NCBI GenBank assembly: GCA_945871545.1
Contig: CAMBWJ010000151.1
Coordinates: 1-5,409, forward strand
Direction of reading: 5' to 3'
Source: an uncultured Clostridia bacterium
GTDB lineage: Bacteria; Bacillota_A; Clostridia; Christensenellales; Aristaeellaceae
DNA length: 5,409 nucleotides
Each line of letters opens with the position of its first letter. Position 1 is the stretch's first letter. The position numbers and the translations under genes are program-made. Under the pieces are notes generated by a model. It ran no database searches, had not been told where the DNA came from, and saw only the letters and a list, made by a program, of their open reading frames with translations. Below, in pieces: positions 1 through 5,409 of the stretch.

Positions 1-232
1 CTTCATCCAGCGGAATCTGCAGATCGAGGTGCTCCATGTGGCGCTCGAAGATGTCGGAATCCGGCACCAGCGTCGCGACGTTGACGGTCATCCATGCCAG
101 ATCGCCGTCGATCTCATTGCGGCCCGCAGGCAGCGCGTTCAGATCGTGGGACAACGTGAAGTCGATCAGCTTGTCCAGCCCCTCGCAGATGCCCTTGTAC
201 TGTGCCAGATGGTTCAGCGTGTCAAAAATCAT
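1..232 (-). CDS. YhcH/YjgK/YiaL-family protein (putative sugar anomerase), N-terminal part
   Basis: I translated this by hand from the start codon at 232-230; 77 residues are visible before the window edge, about half of the usual ~150-residue family length. It begins MIFDTLNHLAQYKGI and contains GRNEIDGD (residues 38-44) and FERHMEHLDLQ (62-72). These match the family pattern of an N-terminal IFDTL..L..Y, an EIDG motif and an E-x-H-x-x-(Y/H)-x-D-(I/L)-Q block, the last lying in the metal-binding part of the cupin-like barrel. Known relatives include NanQ, which opens and interconverts anomers of sialic acid; EbgC, encoded beside the beta-galactosidase EbgA; and YiaL, encoded beside the YiaMNO TRAP transporter. 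It is expected to be cytosolic. The start is clear: GAGG sits four bases before the ATG and overlaps the TGA of the preceding gene, so the two are probably translationally coupled. The role as an anomerase or lyase accessory for the sugar released by the upstream hydrolase is inferred from context. Confidence 0.88.
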   Translation of the reverse strand, partial: MIFDTLNHLAQYKGICEGLDKLIDFTLSHDLNALPAGRNEIDGDLAWMTVNVATLVPDSDIFERHMEHLDLQIPLDE

Positions 233-238
233 TTTTCC

Positions 239-721
239 TCATCCTTTCGTTTTCAGGTAACTCTCCGGCACGTCGATGCCGGCCTTCTTCAGCGCCCGGG
301 CGTACTCGGGGTCGGACAGGCGCTTCTCCGAGGCCTCCCGCTCCTTCTTCAGCTTGCCCATGCGCATGGGATACATGCCCAGATCCATCGCCAGATAGAC
401 CACCGCGACCGCCGCCGCCACAATCGCGAAGGTCGGCTGACCCAGCAGATACAGCAGCACAGCTACAATCGCGCCCATCGGCAGCAGCGTGCGGGTATTG
501 GCCGTGATCTTCGCCGTGTCGGACTTGCGCAGCTCGGTGATGGCCAGCTCCTTCACATCCATGTCGATGAAGATGCGCTTGCAGTTGGCGCAGAGCTTCA
601 TCGGCGAGCCATAGACCCACACGTCCTCCGGCAGGGGCTTGCGGCCGAAGCCGCCGCAGGCGCGCTGCTCGTAGACCTTGCCGCAGTAGGGGCACTTCTT
701 CGTGATTTGCTGCACAGACAT
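239..721 (-). CDS. Hypothetical zinc-ribbon protein with two membrane helices
   Basis: I do not recognise this 160-residue protein as a named family. Residues 10-13 (CPYC) and 44-47 (CANC) form two CxxC knuckles 30 residues apart, a layout typical of a small zinc ribbon; C22 is an extra cysteine between them. Residues about 80-94 and 97-113 are two hydrophobic stretches separated by a short turn (GQP), consistent with a membrane hairpin. The last ~45 residues are charged and rich in Lys, Arg and Glu, probably cytosolic, and include a predicted helix around SEKRLSDPEYARALKKAG. There is no signal peptide. With a two-helix hairpin both the ribbon and the tail would face the cytosol. The ATG follows the hydrolase TGA with no spacer, and GGAGG (730-734) lies eight bases upstream inside the hydrolase coding end, so co-translation is likely. 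Its operon position suggests a link to the sugar pathway, but no function can be assigned. The gene is real by coding bias, RBS and packing. Confidence 0.85.
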   Translation of the reverse strand: MSVQQITKKCPYCGKVYEQRACGGFGRKPLPEDVWVYGSPMKLCANCKRIFIDMDVKELAITELRKSDTAKITANTRTLLPMGAIVAVLLYLLGQPTFAIVAAAVAVVYLAMDLGMYPMRMGKLKKEREASEKRLSDPEYARALKKAGIDVPESYLKTKG

Positions 722-3700
722 TCAATCTTCCTCCCTCAGGGTGATCTGGCCCATCAGACCGCAGGGCTTCAGGGTATAGCCGTCGCAGTGCCAGCGGCCC
801 TCCGTGCGGAAGTCCTCCCAGCTGATGCGGCTGCAACCGTCGTAGGCACGGTGGAAGGGCCCCAGCAGGTTCCTCGGCGAACCGACGACGCGAAGCTCCA
901 GCAGGTTGTCCGAGGCCCTCAGAAGCGGCGTGAGGTCGCTCTCCCGACGGCATGCGCCGAACAGCACGTCCGCGCGCGCGCCATTGACCCGCACCTCCGT
1001 CAGCACGCCCTCGTAACTGCCCATTTTCAGCACGATCCGGCGGTCTGCCGGCGGATCGGGCAGCCTGAAGCGGTAGATCATGCCGCCGGAGTAGTGGGGA
1101 TAGCCCTGGAAGCACCAGTCGCCGAAGTGCAGGCGCTCCGGTTCGCGCACGATGCGCCGCGCGTTGTCCACCGCGAAGTCGCCAAGCAGGTAGACCTCCT
1201 CCAGCTCCCGCTTGTCGGTGTACAGGCCGGAGATCGAGACGGTATTCACGCCCGGCCTCAGGCCCTCCAGCGCGAAGCAATCGATGCTGCGGTCGAGGAA
1301 CCATTCACCCGTGGGCGCGCAGTCGCTTCCGTTGAGCTGCACGCGCAGGCCCGCGCTCTTCTCCACCGCCAGCTGCACCCGGCCCTGCGGCACGTCCACG
1401 ACCTCGAAGTCGAAGCTCATTTCAAAGGGCGCGGCGGTGTCGTTCTCCGGCCAGGTGTAGCGCTGGGGGATGCCGTTGGCGTAGATCTGCCGCATGCCCA
1501 GGCGATCCCGCAGGATGCGCTGCGCCTGCCAGACCTCCAGGCCGTCGGCGATGAGCTCGCCGTTCAGCGTGCAGCGGCAGACGTCCAGCGGCAGGGCGTT
1601 GGGCGCGGTGCGCTCGAACTCCGCCATCGGCCCCAGCGCCGCAAACACGCGCTCCGTGCGGTGGGGATGCTCGTAGGAGAAGCGCAGCTCGTCGCTGTGG
1701 GGCGCGTTGTCGTGCTCCACGAAGTACACGCGGCTCCCGGCGGGCTCCAGCACGTCGATGAAGGCCGTGCCGCGATTGTCCGTGCGGCAGGGCAGCGCGC
1801 GCTTTTCGTCCGTCCACGCGTCGTAGGCGACCACGCGGCCCCGCACCGGAAGCGTGATGCGCACCTCGCGGCGGCTTATGCGGTCGCTGTTCACGGCGAT
1901 CAACAGGCAGTCCTCGCCGCAGCGGCGCAGCATGGTCAGAATCTGATCGTCCTCGCCGCCGGTGCGGCGCTCGATGCGCAGTTCATTGGGCAGCAGGTGG
2001 TTGAGCGCATGCAGCAGGCCGCTCTCGCCCTCCGCATGGCGCACGCCGTCGCGATGGTACAGCGCCGCAATGCGCCCGTCCGGCGCGCCCTCGACCAGCT
2101 CCGGCGCGTCGCCCAGCCAGATCAGCTTGCCGCCCGCGTCCAGATAGCGGTTCAGCAGCTCCACGGTGGAGGCAAACAGCGATTTCACCTCCGGCACCAC
2201 CACTACGCGGTAGCGGCCCTCCCCCACCGTGAGCATTGCTCCATCCACGGCCCCGCGCTCGGCGAGGATGGTCTCGTCGCCGAAGTCGAAATCCCGGTGT
2301 GCGCGCAGCAGCGCCTCGGCAAGTCGGTTGCACTTGTCGCCCTCGATGTTCCCGGCCATGATGTGGGGATCCGTCCAGCCCATGTTCATCTCCACGCGGC
2401 CCAGATCCTCGTCGGGATGGCTGCCGGTGGTGCACCACAGCGAGGAGATCGGGTGGATCATCAGCAGGTCGCGCGCGGCCTCGCCCGTCGCGGCGCAGGC
2501 AGCCATGCGGGCGAAGTAGTCCTCCATCAGGCCGTCGTACCCCCACCAGCTGTTCTGATAGTTGAACACCGGCGGATAGTCGCGCTTCCTGCATCCGGCG
2601 ATGCTGTACTGCATCATGTGCTGGCAGCGGCGGTTGATACCGTTCACCAGCAGCCAGTCGCCCAGGCGCTTCTGGCCCTCGAAGTCGAACTCCCAGCCGG
2701 TGCAGCCATAGACCTCGGCGATGGTTTCCTCCCTGCCGTACTGGTGGGCCACCGAGCTGCACTGGCGCACCGTGAGCCATTCCCGGGTCTGATCGCCCAG
2801 GATATCCACGCCCGGCATGTGCAGAAAGCGGTACTGGGGCATCGCCGCGCCGCAGACGCGCACGTTGTAGCCCAGGTCGTTTTCATACAGCACGTGGCCC
2901 GTCATGCGCACGCCGTTGTCCTCGCACCAGTCGTAGATCTGCTTCATGTAGCGCTGGGAGAACAGCTCGGTCAGCGTCCGCCAGTAGTCGTGGCGAATCT
3001 TTGCACTGCCCGCGCCCTCGAAGAACAGCAGCGGAAGCCGGGGCACGGGATCATAGCCCCGCAGGCGCGCGAAGGCCTGCGCAAAGTCCTGCGTCCAGGG
3101 CAGCCAGGGGCGGCCCGGGGTGAAGGAACTGAAAAAGTCGCAGAAGTTCGGCTCGTCGGTGAAGAAGCCCTCCACATGATCGGAGAGCCTTCCATTAAAG
3201 AGCGCCTTGTAGCGCTCGTGGGTCAGGTCGATGAAGGCCCGCACCGCGTCGGGGTTGAGGTTGTCCGAGGGTGCGAGGCCGTTGTACCAGTCGCTGCTGG
3301 CGCTCTTCTCCGTGCGCAGCACGATTTGCACGTCCCCCTCGCCCATCTCCAGGATGCGCGCGCCGTCGATCCTCGCCCGGCAGCGCGTCACAATGCCCGC
3401 CTCATCAACCTCCGCGTCCGCTGCCGCGACCTCCAGCGTCAACGCCCGGGCGGTGAAGGCCTCGGGGTTCATGGCGGACACCTTGCCGCCTGCACTGCCG
3501 CTGGGCCACTTGTCCTCGTCGTAGATCCAGGCCTCCAGGCCGAGCTGCGCGCCCGTCTCCGCCATCACGGCGATGTCGTGCATCCACTCTTCGGAAAGAT
3601 AGGGCGTCTCCAGGCCGTCGCGGGAGTGGGCGAAGGCGCCGCCAATGCCCTTGTCGCGCATGTCCGCCATCTGGCGGCGCAGCTCGTCGGGATCGAGCCT

Positions 3701-3850
3701 GTCGTTCCAGGCCCAGAAGGGCAGGCTGCGGTAGCGGTGGTCGGGCCTGGGCAGCACTGCATTCAGGCTCTTTAAATCAGAAATGCGCATAGATGTTTCT
3801 TTCATATTTTTCTTTCCGCGCAGCGGACGGGAATCCCCATCCGCGCACAT
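722..3850 (-). CDS. GH106-like glycoside hydrolase (alpha-L-rhamnosidase-related), cytoplasmic
   Basis: This 1042-residue protein resembles the large Bacillota 'glycosyl hydrolase' proteins related to GH106. Motifs in order: LPFWAWND (43-50), then GIGGAFAHSRDGL (68-80); WIYDEDKWPSGSAGG (108-122), marking the first part of the catalytic barrel; GFFTDEPNF (228-236); MTGHVLYEND (316-325); IAEVYGCTGWEFDFEGQKR (377-395); and RKRDYPPVFNYQNSWW (421-436). E233 and E379 are the best candidates for the catalytic acid/base pair, by analogy with GH106, which inverts using two glutamates; this is inference. Residues ~530-620 look like an alpha/beta (amidotransferase-like) domain, and ~640-1040 like beta-sandwich domains. 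No signal peptide is visible, so it should act on imported sugar. The start is uncertain. M1 has the best Shine-Dalgarno (GGAAGG, four bases away), but M16 (3805) or M21 (3790) would fit the AT-rich codon cluster found there. GH106-like family assignment is fairly sure; substrate is unknown, and rhamnose is only one option. Confidence 0.88.
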   Translation of the reverse strand: MCADGDSRPLRGKKNMKETSMRISDLKSLNAVLPRPDHRYRSLPFWAWNDRLDPDELRRQMADMRDKGIGGAFAHSRDGLETPYLSEEWMHDIAVMAETGAQLGLEAWIYDEDKWPSGSAGGKVSAMNPEAFTARALTLEVAAADAEVDEAGIVTRCRARIDGARILEMGEGDVQIVLRTEKSASSDWYNGLAPSDNLNPDAVRAFIDLTHERYKALFNGRLSDHVEGFFTDEPNFCDFFSSFTPGRPWLPWTQDFAQAFARLRGYDPVPRLPLLFFEGAGSAKIRHDYWRTLTELFSQRYMKQIYDWCEDNGVRMTGHVLYENDLGYNVRVCGAAMPQYRFLHMPGVDILGDQTREWLTVRQCSSVAHQYGREETIAEVYGCTGWEFDFEGQKRLGDWLLVNGINRRCQHMMQYSIAGCRKRDYPPVFNYQNSWWGYDGLMEDYFARMAACAATGEAARDLLMIHPISSLWCTTGSHPDEDLGRVEMNMGWTDPHIMAGNIEGDKCNRLAEALLRAHRDFDFGDETILAERGAVDGAMLTVGEGRYRVVVVPEVKSLFASTVELLNRYLDAGGKLIWLGDAPELVEGAPDGRIAALYHRDGVRHAEGESGLLHALNHLLPNELRIERRTGGEDDQILTMLRRCGEDCLLIAVNSDRISRREVRITLPVRGRVVAYDAWTDEKRALPCRTDNRGTAFIDVLEPAGSRVYFVEHDNAPHSDELRFSYEHPHRTERVFAALGPMAEFERTAPNALPLDVCRCTLNGELIADGLEVWQAQRILRDRLGMRQIYANGIPQRYTWPENDTAAPFEMSFDFEVVDVPQGRVQLAVEKSAGLRVQLNGSDCAPTGEWFLDRSIDCFALEGLRPGVNTVSISGLYTDKRELEEVYLLGDFAVDNARRIVREPERLHFGDWCFQGYPHYSGGMIYRFRLPDPPADRRIVLKMGSYEGVLTEVRVNGARADVLFGACRRESDLTPLLRASDNLLELRVVGSPRNLLGPFHRAYDGCSRISWEDFRTEGRWHCDGYTLKPCGLMGQITLREED

Positions 3851-3854
3851 TTTT

Positions 3855-3860
3855 CCTTCC
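3855..3860 (-). promoter_or_regulatory. Ribosome binding site GGAAGG for the upstream hydrolase start
   Basis: GGAAGG lies four bases (AAAA) before the ATG at 3850-3848. It contains AAGGA reading into the spacer, a good match to the anti-Shine-Dalgarno. The same GAGG-AAAA-ATG style is used for the YhcH-type gene at the other end of the operon. The alternative start at 3805 has only GGAAAG, a poor match. This site is the main reason for choosing the longest hydrolase reading frame. Confidence 0.6.
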
Positions 3861-3872
3861 GATATAATATCG
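3860..3872. promoter_or_regulatory. Perfect inverted repeat CGATAT-N-ATATCG, candidate operator
   Basis: Read on either strand this is a six-base perfect inverted repeat around a single central base. It abuts the hydrolase Shine-Dalgarno and contains the -10-like hexamer TATTAT (minus strand, 3869-3864). Short AT-rich palindromes at this position are typical of repressor sites, so it may be the operator for a local sugar regulator encoded outside the window. It is short enough that chance cannot be excluded. No matching copy was noticed elsewhere in the window. Confidence 0.4.
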
Positions 3873-3884
3873 CATCAGGTATTT

Positions 3885-3900
3885 CGGCACATATGCGCCG
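3885..3900. promoter_or_regulatory. Near-perfect 16-base palindrome CGGCRCATATGYGCCG, candidate operator
   Basis: On the plus strand this reads CGGCACATATGCGCCG. All positions pair except one (A/C at the fifth position from each end). It is centred about 26 bases upstream of the other inverted repeat, in the only intergenic gap of the window. Its centre, CATATG, is also the best -10 candidate for the TTGAAA box. The overlap of a symmetric site with a possible -10 fits repression, but this is inferred from position only. Confidence 0.4.
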
Positions 3901-3918
3901 CTTCCCTGCTGTTTTCAA
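3890..3918 (-). promoter_or_regulatory. Weak candidate promoter TTGAAA-17-CATATG for the hydrolase operon
   Basis: On the minus strand TTGAAA (3918-3913) resembles a -35 box (TTGACA) and is followed after exactly 17 bases by CATATG (3895-3890), a poor -10 that matches TATAAT only at positions 2-4. Transcription would begin near 3883 and give a leader of about 33 bases that keeps the Shine-Dalgarno of the longest start. The competing -10, TATTAT at 3869-3864, has no convincing -35 and would start transcription near 3857. That would remove the upstream Shine-Dalgarno and favour the internal starts at 3805 or 3790. A promoter somewhere in this gap is likely because the terminator precedes it; the exact boxes are not. 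Confidence 0.3.
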
Positions 3919-3921
3919 AGT

Positions 3922-3958
3922 AAAAATCAGGAGCCGCAAACGGAGTTGCAGCTCCTGA
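3922..3958 (-). terminator. Rho-independent terminator of the TRAP transporter operon
   Basis: Read on the minus strand, a 13-base arm (TCAGGAGCTGCAA, 3958-3946) pairs with TTGCGGCTCCTGA (3939-3927) with a single U-G wobble and a six-base loop, and is followed at once by five T residues (3926-3922). It begins ten bases after the dctM stop codon. Stem length, GC content at the base and the U tract make this a strong intrinsic terminator. It separates the transporter genes from the hydrolase group, so the latter need their own promoter or readthrough. Confidence 0.92.
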
Positions 3959-3968
3959 AGAGGAAAGC

Positions 3969-5258
3969 TTAGCCCATCAGGTTGGGCAGGAACATGATGA
4001 CCTGCGGCACGTAGGTGCAGACCAGCAGCAGGCCGATCATGATGAGAACCATTGGCAGTATCTCCCGTATGACGCCTGCGATCTTTGTCTTGCCCAGACC
4101 CGTTACAATGAACAGGACCATGCCGAAGGGCGGCGTGGACAGACCGATCATCATGTTCAGGCAGATCACGACGCCGAAGTGCACCAGGTCGATGCCGAAG
4201 AGGGAAACCAGCGGCAGAACCATGGGAACGAAGACGTACTGAATGGTGGAGACGTCCAGCACGCAGCCCAGCAGAAGGAACACGACGTTGATGACCAGCA
4301 GGAAGAGGTACTTGTTGTCGGTGATGCCGGTAACCCACTGTGCGATCACGTTCGGAACGTTCTCGCGGGCGATGATGAAGCTGAAGATGAAGGAGGTACC
4401 GGTCAGCAGCGCCAGGGTGGCGGTGTTGGCGGCGGTCTTCTTGATGATGGTCATCAGCTTCTTAGGTCCCAGCGTGCGGTAGATGATGAAGGAGATCAGC
4501 AGCGCCCAGGTGGAAGCCAGCGCGCCGGCCTCGGTGGGGGTGCAGACGCCGGTGTAGATGCCGCCCAGCAGCAGGATGACTGTGAACAGCGCGGGGAAGG
4601 CAACCAGCGTCGCCTTGCCGAACTCGCGCAGGGACATCTTCACGCCTGCGGGGTAGTTGCGCTTCTTGGAGATGAAGAAGCAGTAGATCATCAGCAGGAT
4701 GGCCAGCAGGATGCCGGGCACCATGCCGCCCAGGAACAGCTTGGAAACCGAAGCGCCGGACAGCATGCCGTAGATGATCATGGGGATGGACGGCGGGAAG
4801 ATGGGGCCGATGGTGGCGGAGGCTGCGGTGATGGCGCAGGCGAAGGGAGCGTCGTAGCCCTCCTTCTTCATCTGCTCGATCTCCATCAGGCCGATGCCGG
4901 AGGCGTCCGCGACGGCGGAGCCGGTCATGCCGGAGAAGACCAGGGAGATGAACACGTTCACCTGGGCAGTGCCGCCCTTCATGCGGCCGAGCAGACCGTT
5001 GCAGAACGCAAAGATCTTGTCGGTGACCTCGCCCTCATTCAGCACGTTCGCCATAAAGACGAATAGTGGCGCGGCCAGCATCGTGTAGTTGGAGAACATC
5101 TTGGTGTTGATGGTGTTCGCGACGATGCCGAGGGCCTGGGGCATGGTGCAGAGGTAGTAGACGATGCAGGAGATGAGCATCGAGAAGGAAATCGGCATGC
5201 GGATAATGAAGCATACCGCCAGGCATACAAACAGAATGATGACAGCTGTAAGATTCAT
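3969..5258 (-). CDS. dctM: TRAP transporter large permease (DctM-like)
   Basis: This is a complete 429-residue integral membrane protein, the usual length for DctM subunits, with about a dozen hydrophobic segments. Family signatures are clear: APLFVFMANVL (63-73), SGMTGSAVADASGIG (109-123), ASATIGPIFPPSIPMIIYG (146-164), GIYTGVCTPTEAGA (233-246) and IGLSTPPFG (371-379). The SGMTGSAVADASGIG and GPIFPPSIP segments correspond to the hairpin regions that carry sodium and solute ligands in structurally studied SiaQM and DctM proteins. It works in the cytoplasmic membrane as the transport subunit of a sodium-driven, binding-protein-dependent importer, with DctQ and an external DctP. Substrates of the family are mostly carboxylates such as C4-dicarboxylates, sialic acid, uronates and sugar acids; the substrate here cannot be read from the permease. 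The ATG overlaps the dctQ stop (TAATG), with AAAGG four bases upstream, so translation is coupled. It ends ten bases before a strong terminator. Confidence 0.97.
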   Translation of the reverse strand: MNLTAVIILFVCLAVCFIIRMPISFSMLISCIVYYLCTMPQALGIVANTINTKMFSNYTMLAAPLFVFMANVLNEGEVTDKIFAFCNGLLGRMKGGTAQVNVFISLVFSGMTGSAVADASGIGLMEIEQMKKEGYDAPFACAITAASATIGPIFPPSIPMIIYGMLSGASVSKLFLGGMVPGILLAILLMIYCFFISKKRNYPAGVKMSLREFGKATLVAFPALFTVILLLGGIYTGVCTPTEAGALASTWALLISFIIYRTLGPKKLMTIIKKTAANTATLALLTGTSFIFSFIIARENVPNVIAQWVTGITDNKYLFLLVINVVFLLLGCVLDVSTIQYVFVPMVLPLVSLFGIDLVHFGVVICLNMMIGLSTPPFGMVLFIVTGLGKTKIAGVIREILPMVLIMIGLLLVCTYVPQVIMFLPNLMG

Positions 5259-5409
5259 TACGCCTTTGCCCCCTTCCTGGTGTTTTCCTTGTACTCGATG
5301 AACGCATCGCGGATGCAGAACACAGAGCGGATGATGGTTTCAACCAGCAGCCACATGTAGGGGAAGAAGACGACCTTGTAGGGCATCTTCAGAACGCCGG
5401 TGACGTTGG
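5258..5409 (-). CDS. dctQ: TRAP transporter small permease (DctQ-like), C-terminal fragment
   Basis: Only the last 49 codons and the TAA stop (5260-5258) are in the window; I translated them by hand. The visible part includes LKMPYKVVFFPYMWLLVETI followed by a hydrophobic stretch and a charged tail ending in ENTRKGAKA. This matches the end of DctQ subunits, where the fourth and last membrane helix follows a short amphipathic loop containing a P-(Y/x)-K/W pattern and is followed by a basic cytosolic tail. The assignment rests mainly on position: DctQ genes directly precede and overlap DctM genes in TRAP operons, and the stop here shares one base with the dctM start. Its family role is to join the large permease and stabilise its scaffold in the membrane. 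The N-terminal part lies outside the window. Confidence 0.85.
   Translation of the reverse strand, partial: NVTGVLKMPYKVVFFPYMWLLVETIIRSVFCIRDAFIEYKENTRKGAKA

Noticed and set aside
722..724. TGA between hydrolase and zinc-ribbon gene as a recoded (selenocysteine or readthrough) codon
   Set aside because: It is followed at once by an ATG with a well-placed GGAGG, and I noticed no obvious stem-loop downstream; ordinary termination with re-initiation explains it.
222..1304. Minus-strand open frame of 360 codons in another phase across the hydrolase end and the zinc-ribbon gene
   Set aside because: It overlaps two well-supported genes, has Arg/Gly/Ala-rich composition typical of a shifted frame in GC-rich DNA, and has no family resemblance.
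29..3775. Plus-strand open frame of 1248 codons antisense to three genes
   Set aside because: It is codon-phase aligned with the real minus-strand frame and stays open only because that frame lacks TTA, CTA and TCA codons. Its product is a His/Arg/Ala/Val/Gln-rich string without recognisable domains and crosses three gene boundaries.
3863..3868. Perfect TATAAT on the plus strand
   Set aside because: It is a by-product of the AT-rich palindrome at 3860-3872. No -35 box at proper spacing and no plus-strand gene follow it.
3905..3921. Possible catabolite-responsive (cre) element near TTGAAAACAGCAGG
   Set aside because: The central CG and the symmetric right half required by the cre consensus are missing.
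4179..5066. Plus-strand open frame of 295 codons antisense to dctM
   Set aside because: It has the same phase-aligned cause; the translation is a low-complexity Asp/Gln/Gly/His-rich string, while the minus strand encodes a full DctM with all family signatures.

Overview
The window is a gene-dense, high-GC bacterial segment in which every supported gene lies on the minus strand, so transcription runs from high to low coordinates. Tight gene junctions, purine-rich Shine-Dalgarno sites and the protein families present point to a GC-rich member of the Bacillota (Clostridia-like, probably gut or another carbohydrate-rich anaerobic habitat). That placement is inference; no marker gene is present.

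Layout in transcription order. (1) 5409-5258: the C-terminal end of a TRAP transporter small permease (DctQ-like), cut by the window edge. (2) 5258-3969: a complete TRAP large permease (DctM-like) whose start codon overlaps the dctQ stop. A solute-binding protein would be expected further upstream, outside the window. (3) 3968-3851: a 118-base intergenic gap holding a strong intrinsic terminator for the TRAP operon, then a short regulatory region with two separate inverted repeats and weak promoter elements. (4) 3850-722: a 1042-residue glycoside hydrolase of the GH106-like type (alpha-L-rhamnosidase-related), with no signal peptide. (5) 721-239: a small unrecognised protein with a four-cysteine putative zinc ribbon and two hydrophobic helices, starting directly after the hydrolase stop. 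(6) 232-1: the N-terminal half of a YhcH/YjgK/YiaL-family protein (sugar anomerase type), cut by the window edge.

The genes read as a carbohydrate-use locus. A TRAP system typically imports small carboxylated solutes, here possibly an acidic mono- or oligosaccharide. The hydrolase, which appears cytoplasmic, could split the imported glycoside, and the YhcH-type protein could equilibrate anomers of a released sugar or sugar acid. The terminator means the transporter and the enzyme genes are probably separate transcription units. The substrate cannot be determined from the sequence. The zinc-ribbon membrane protein is the piece with no obvious role.
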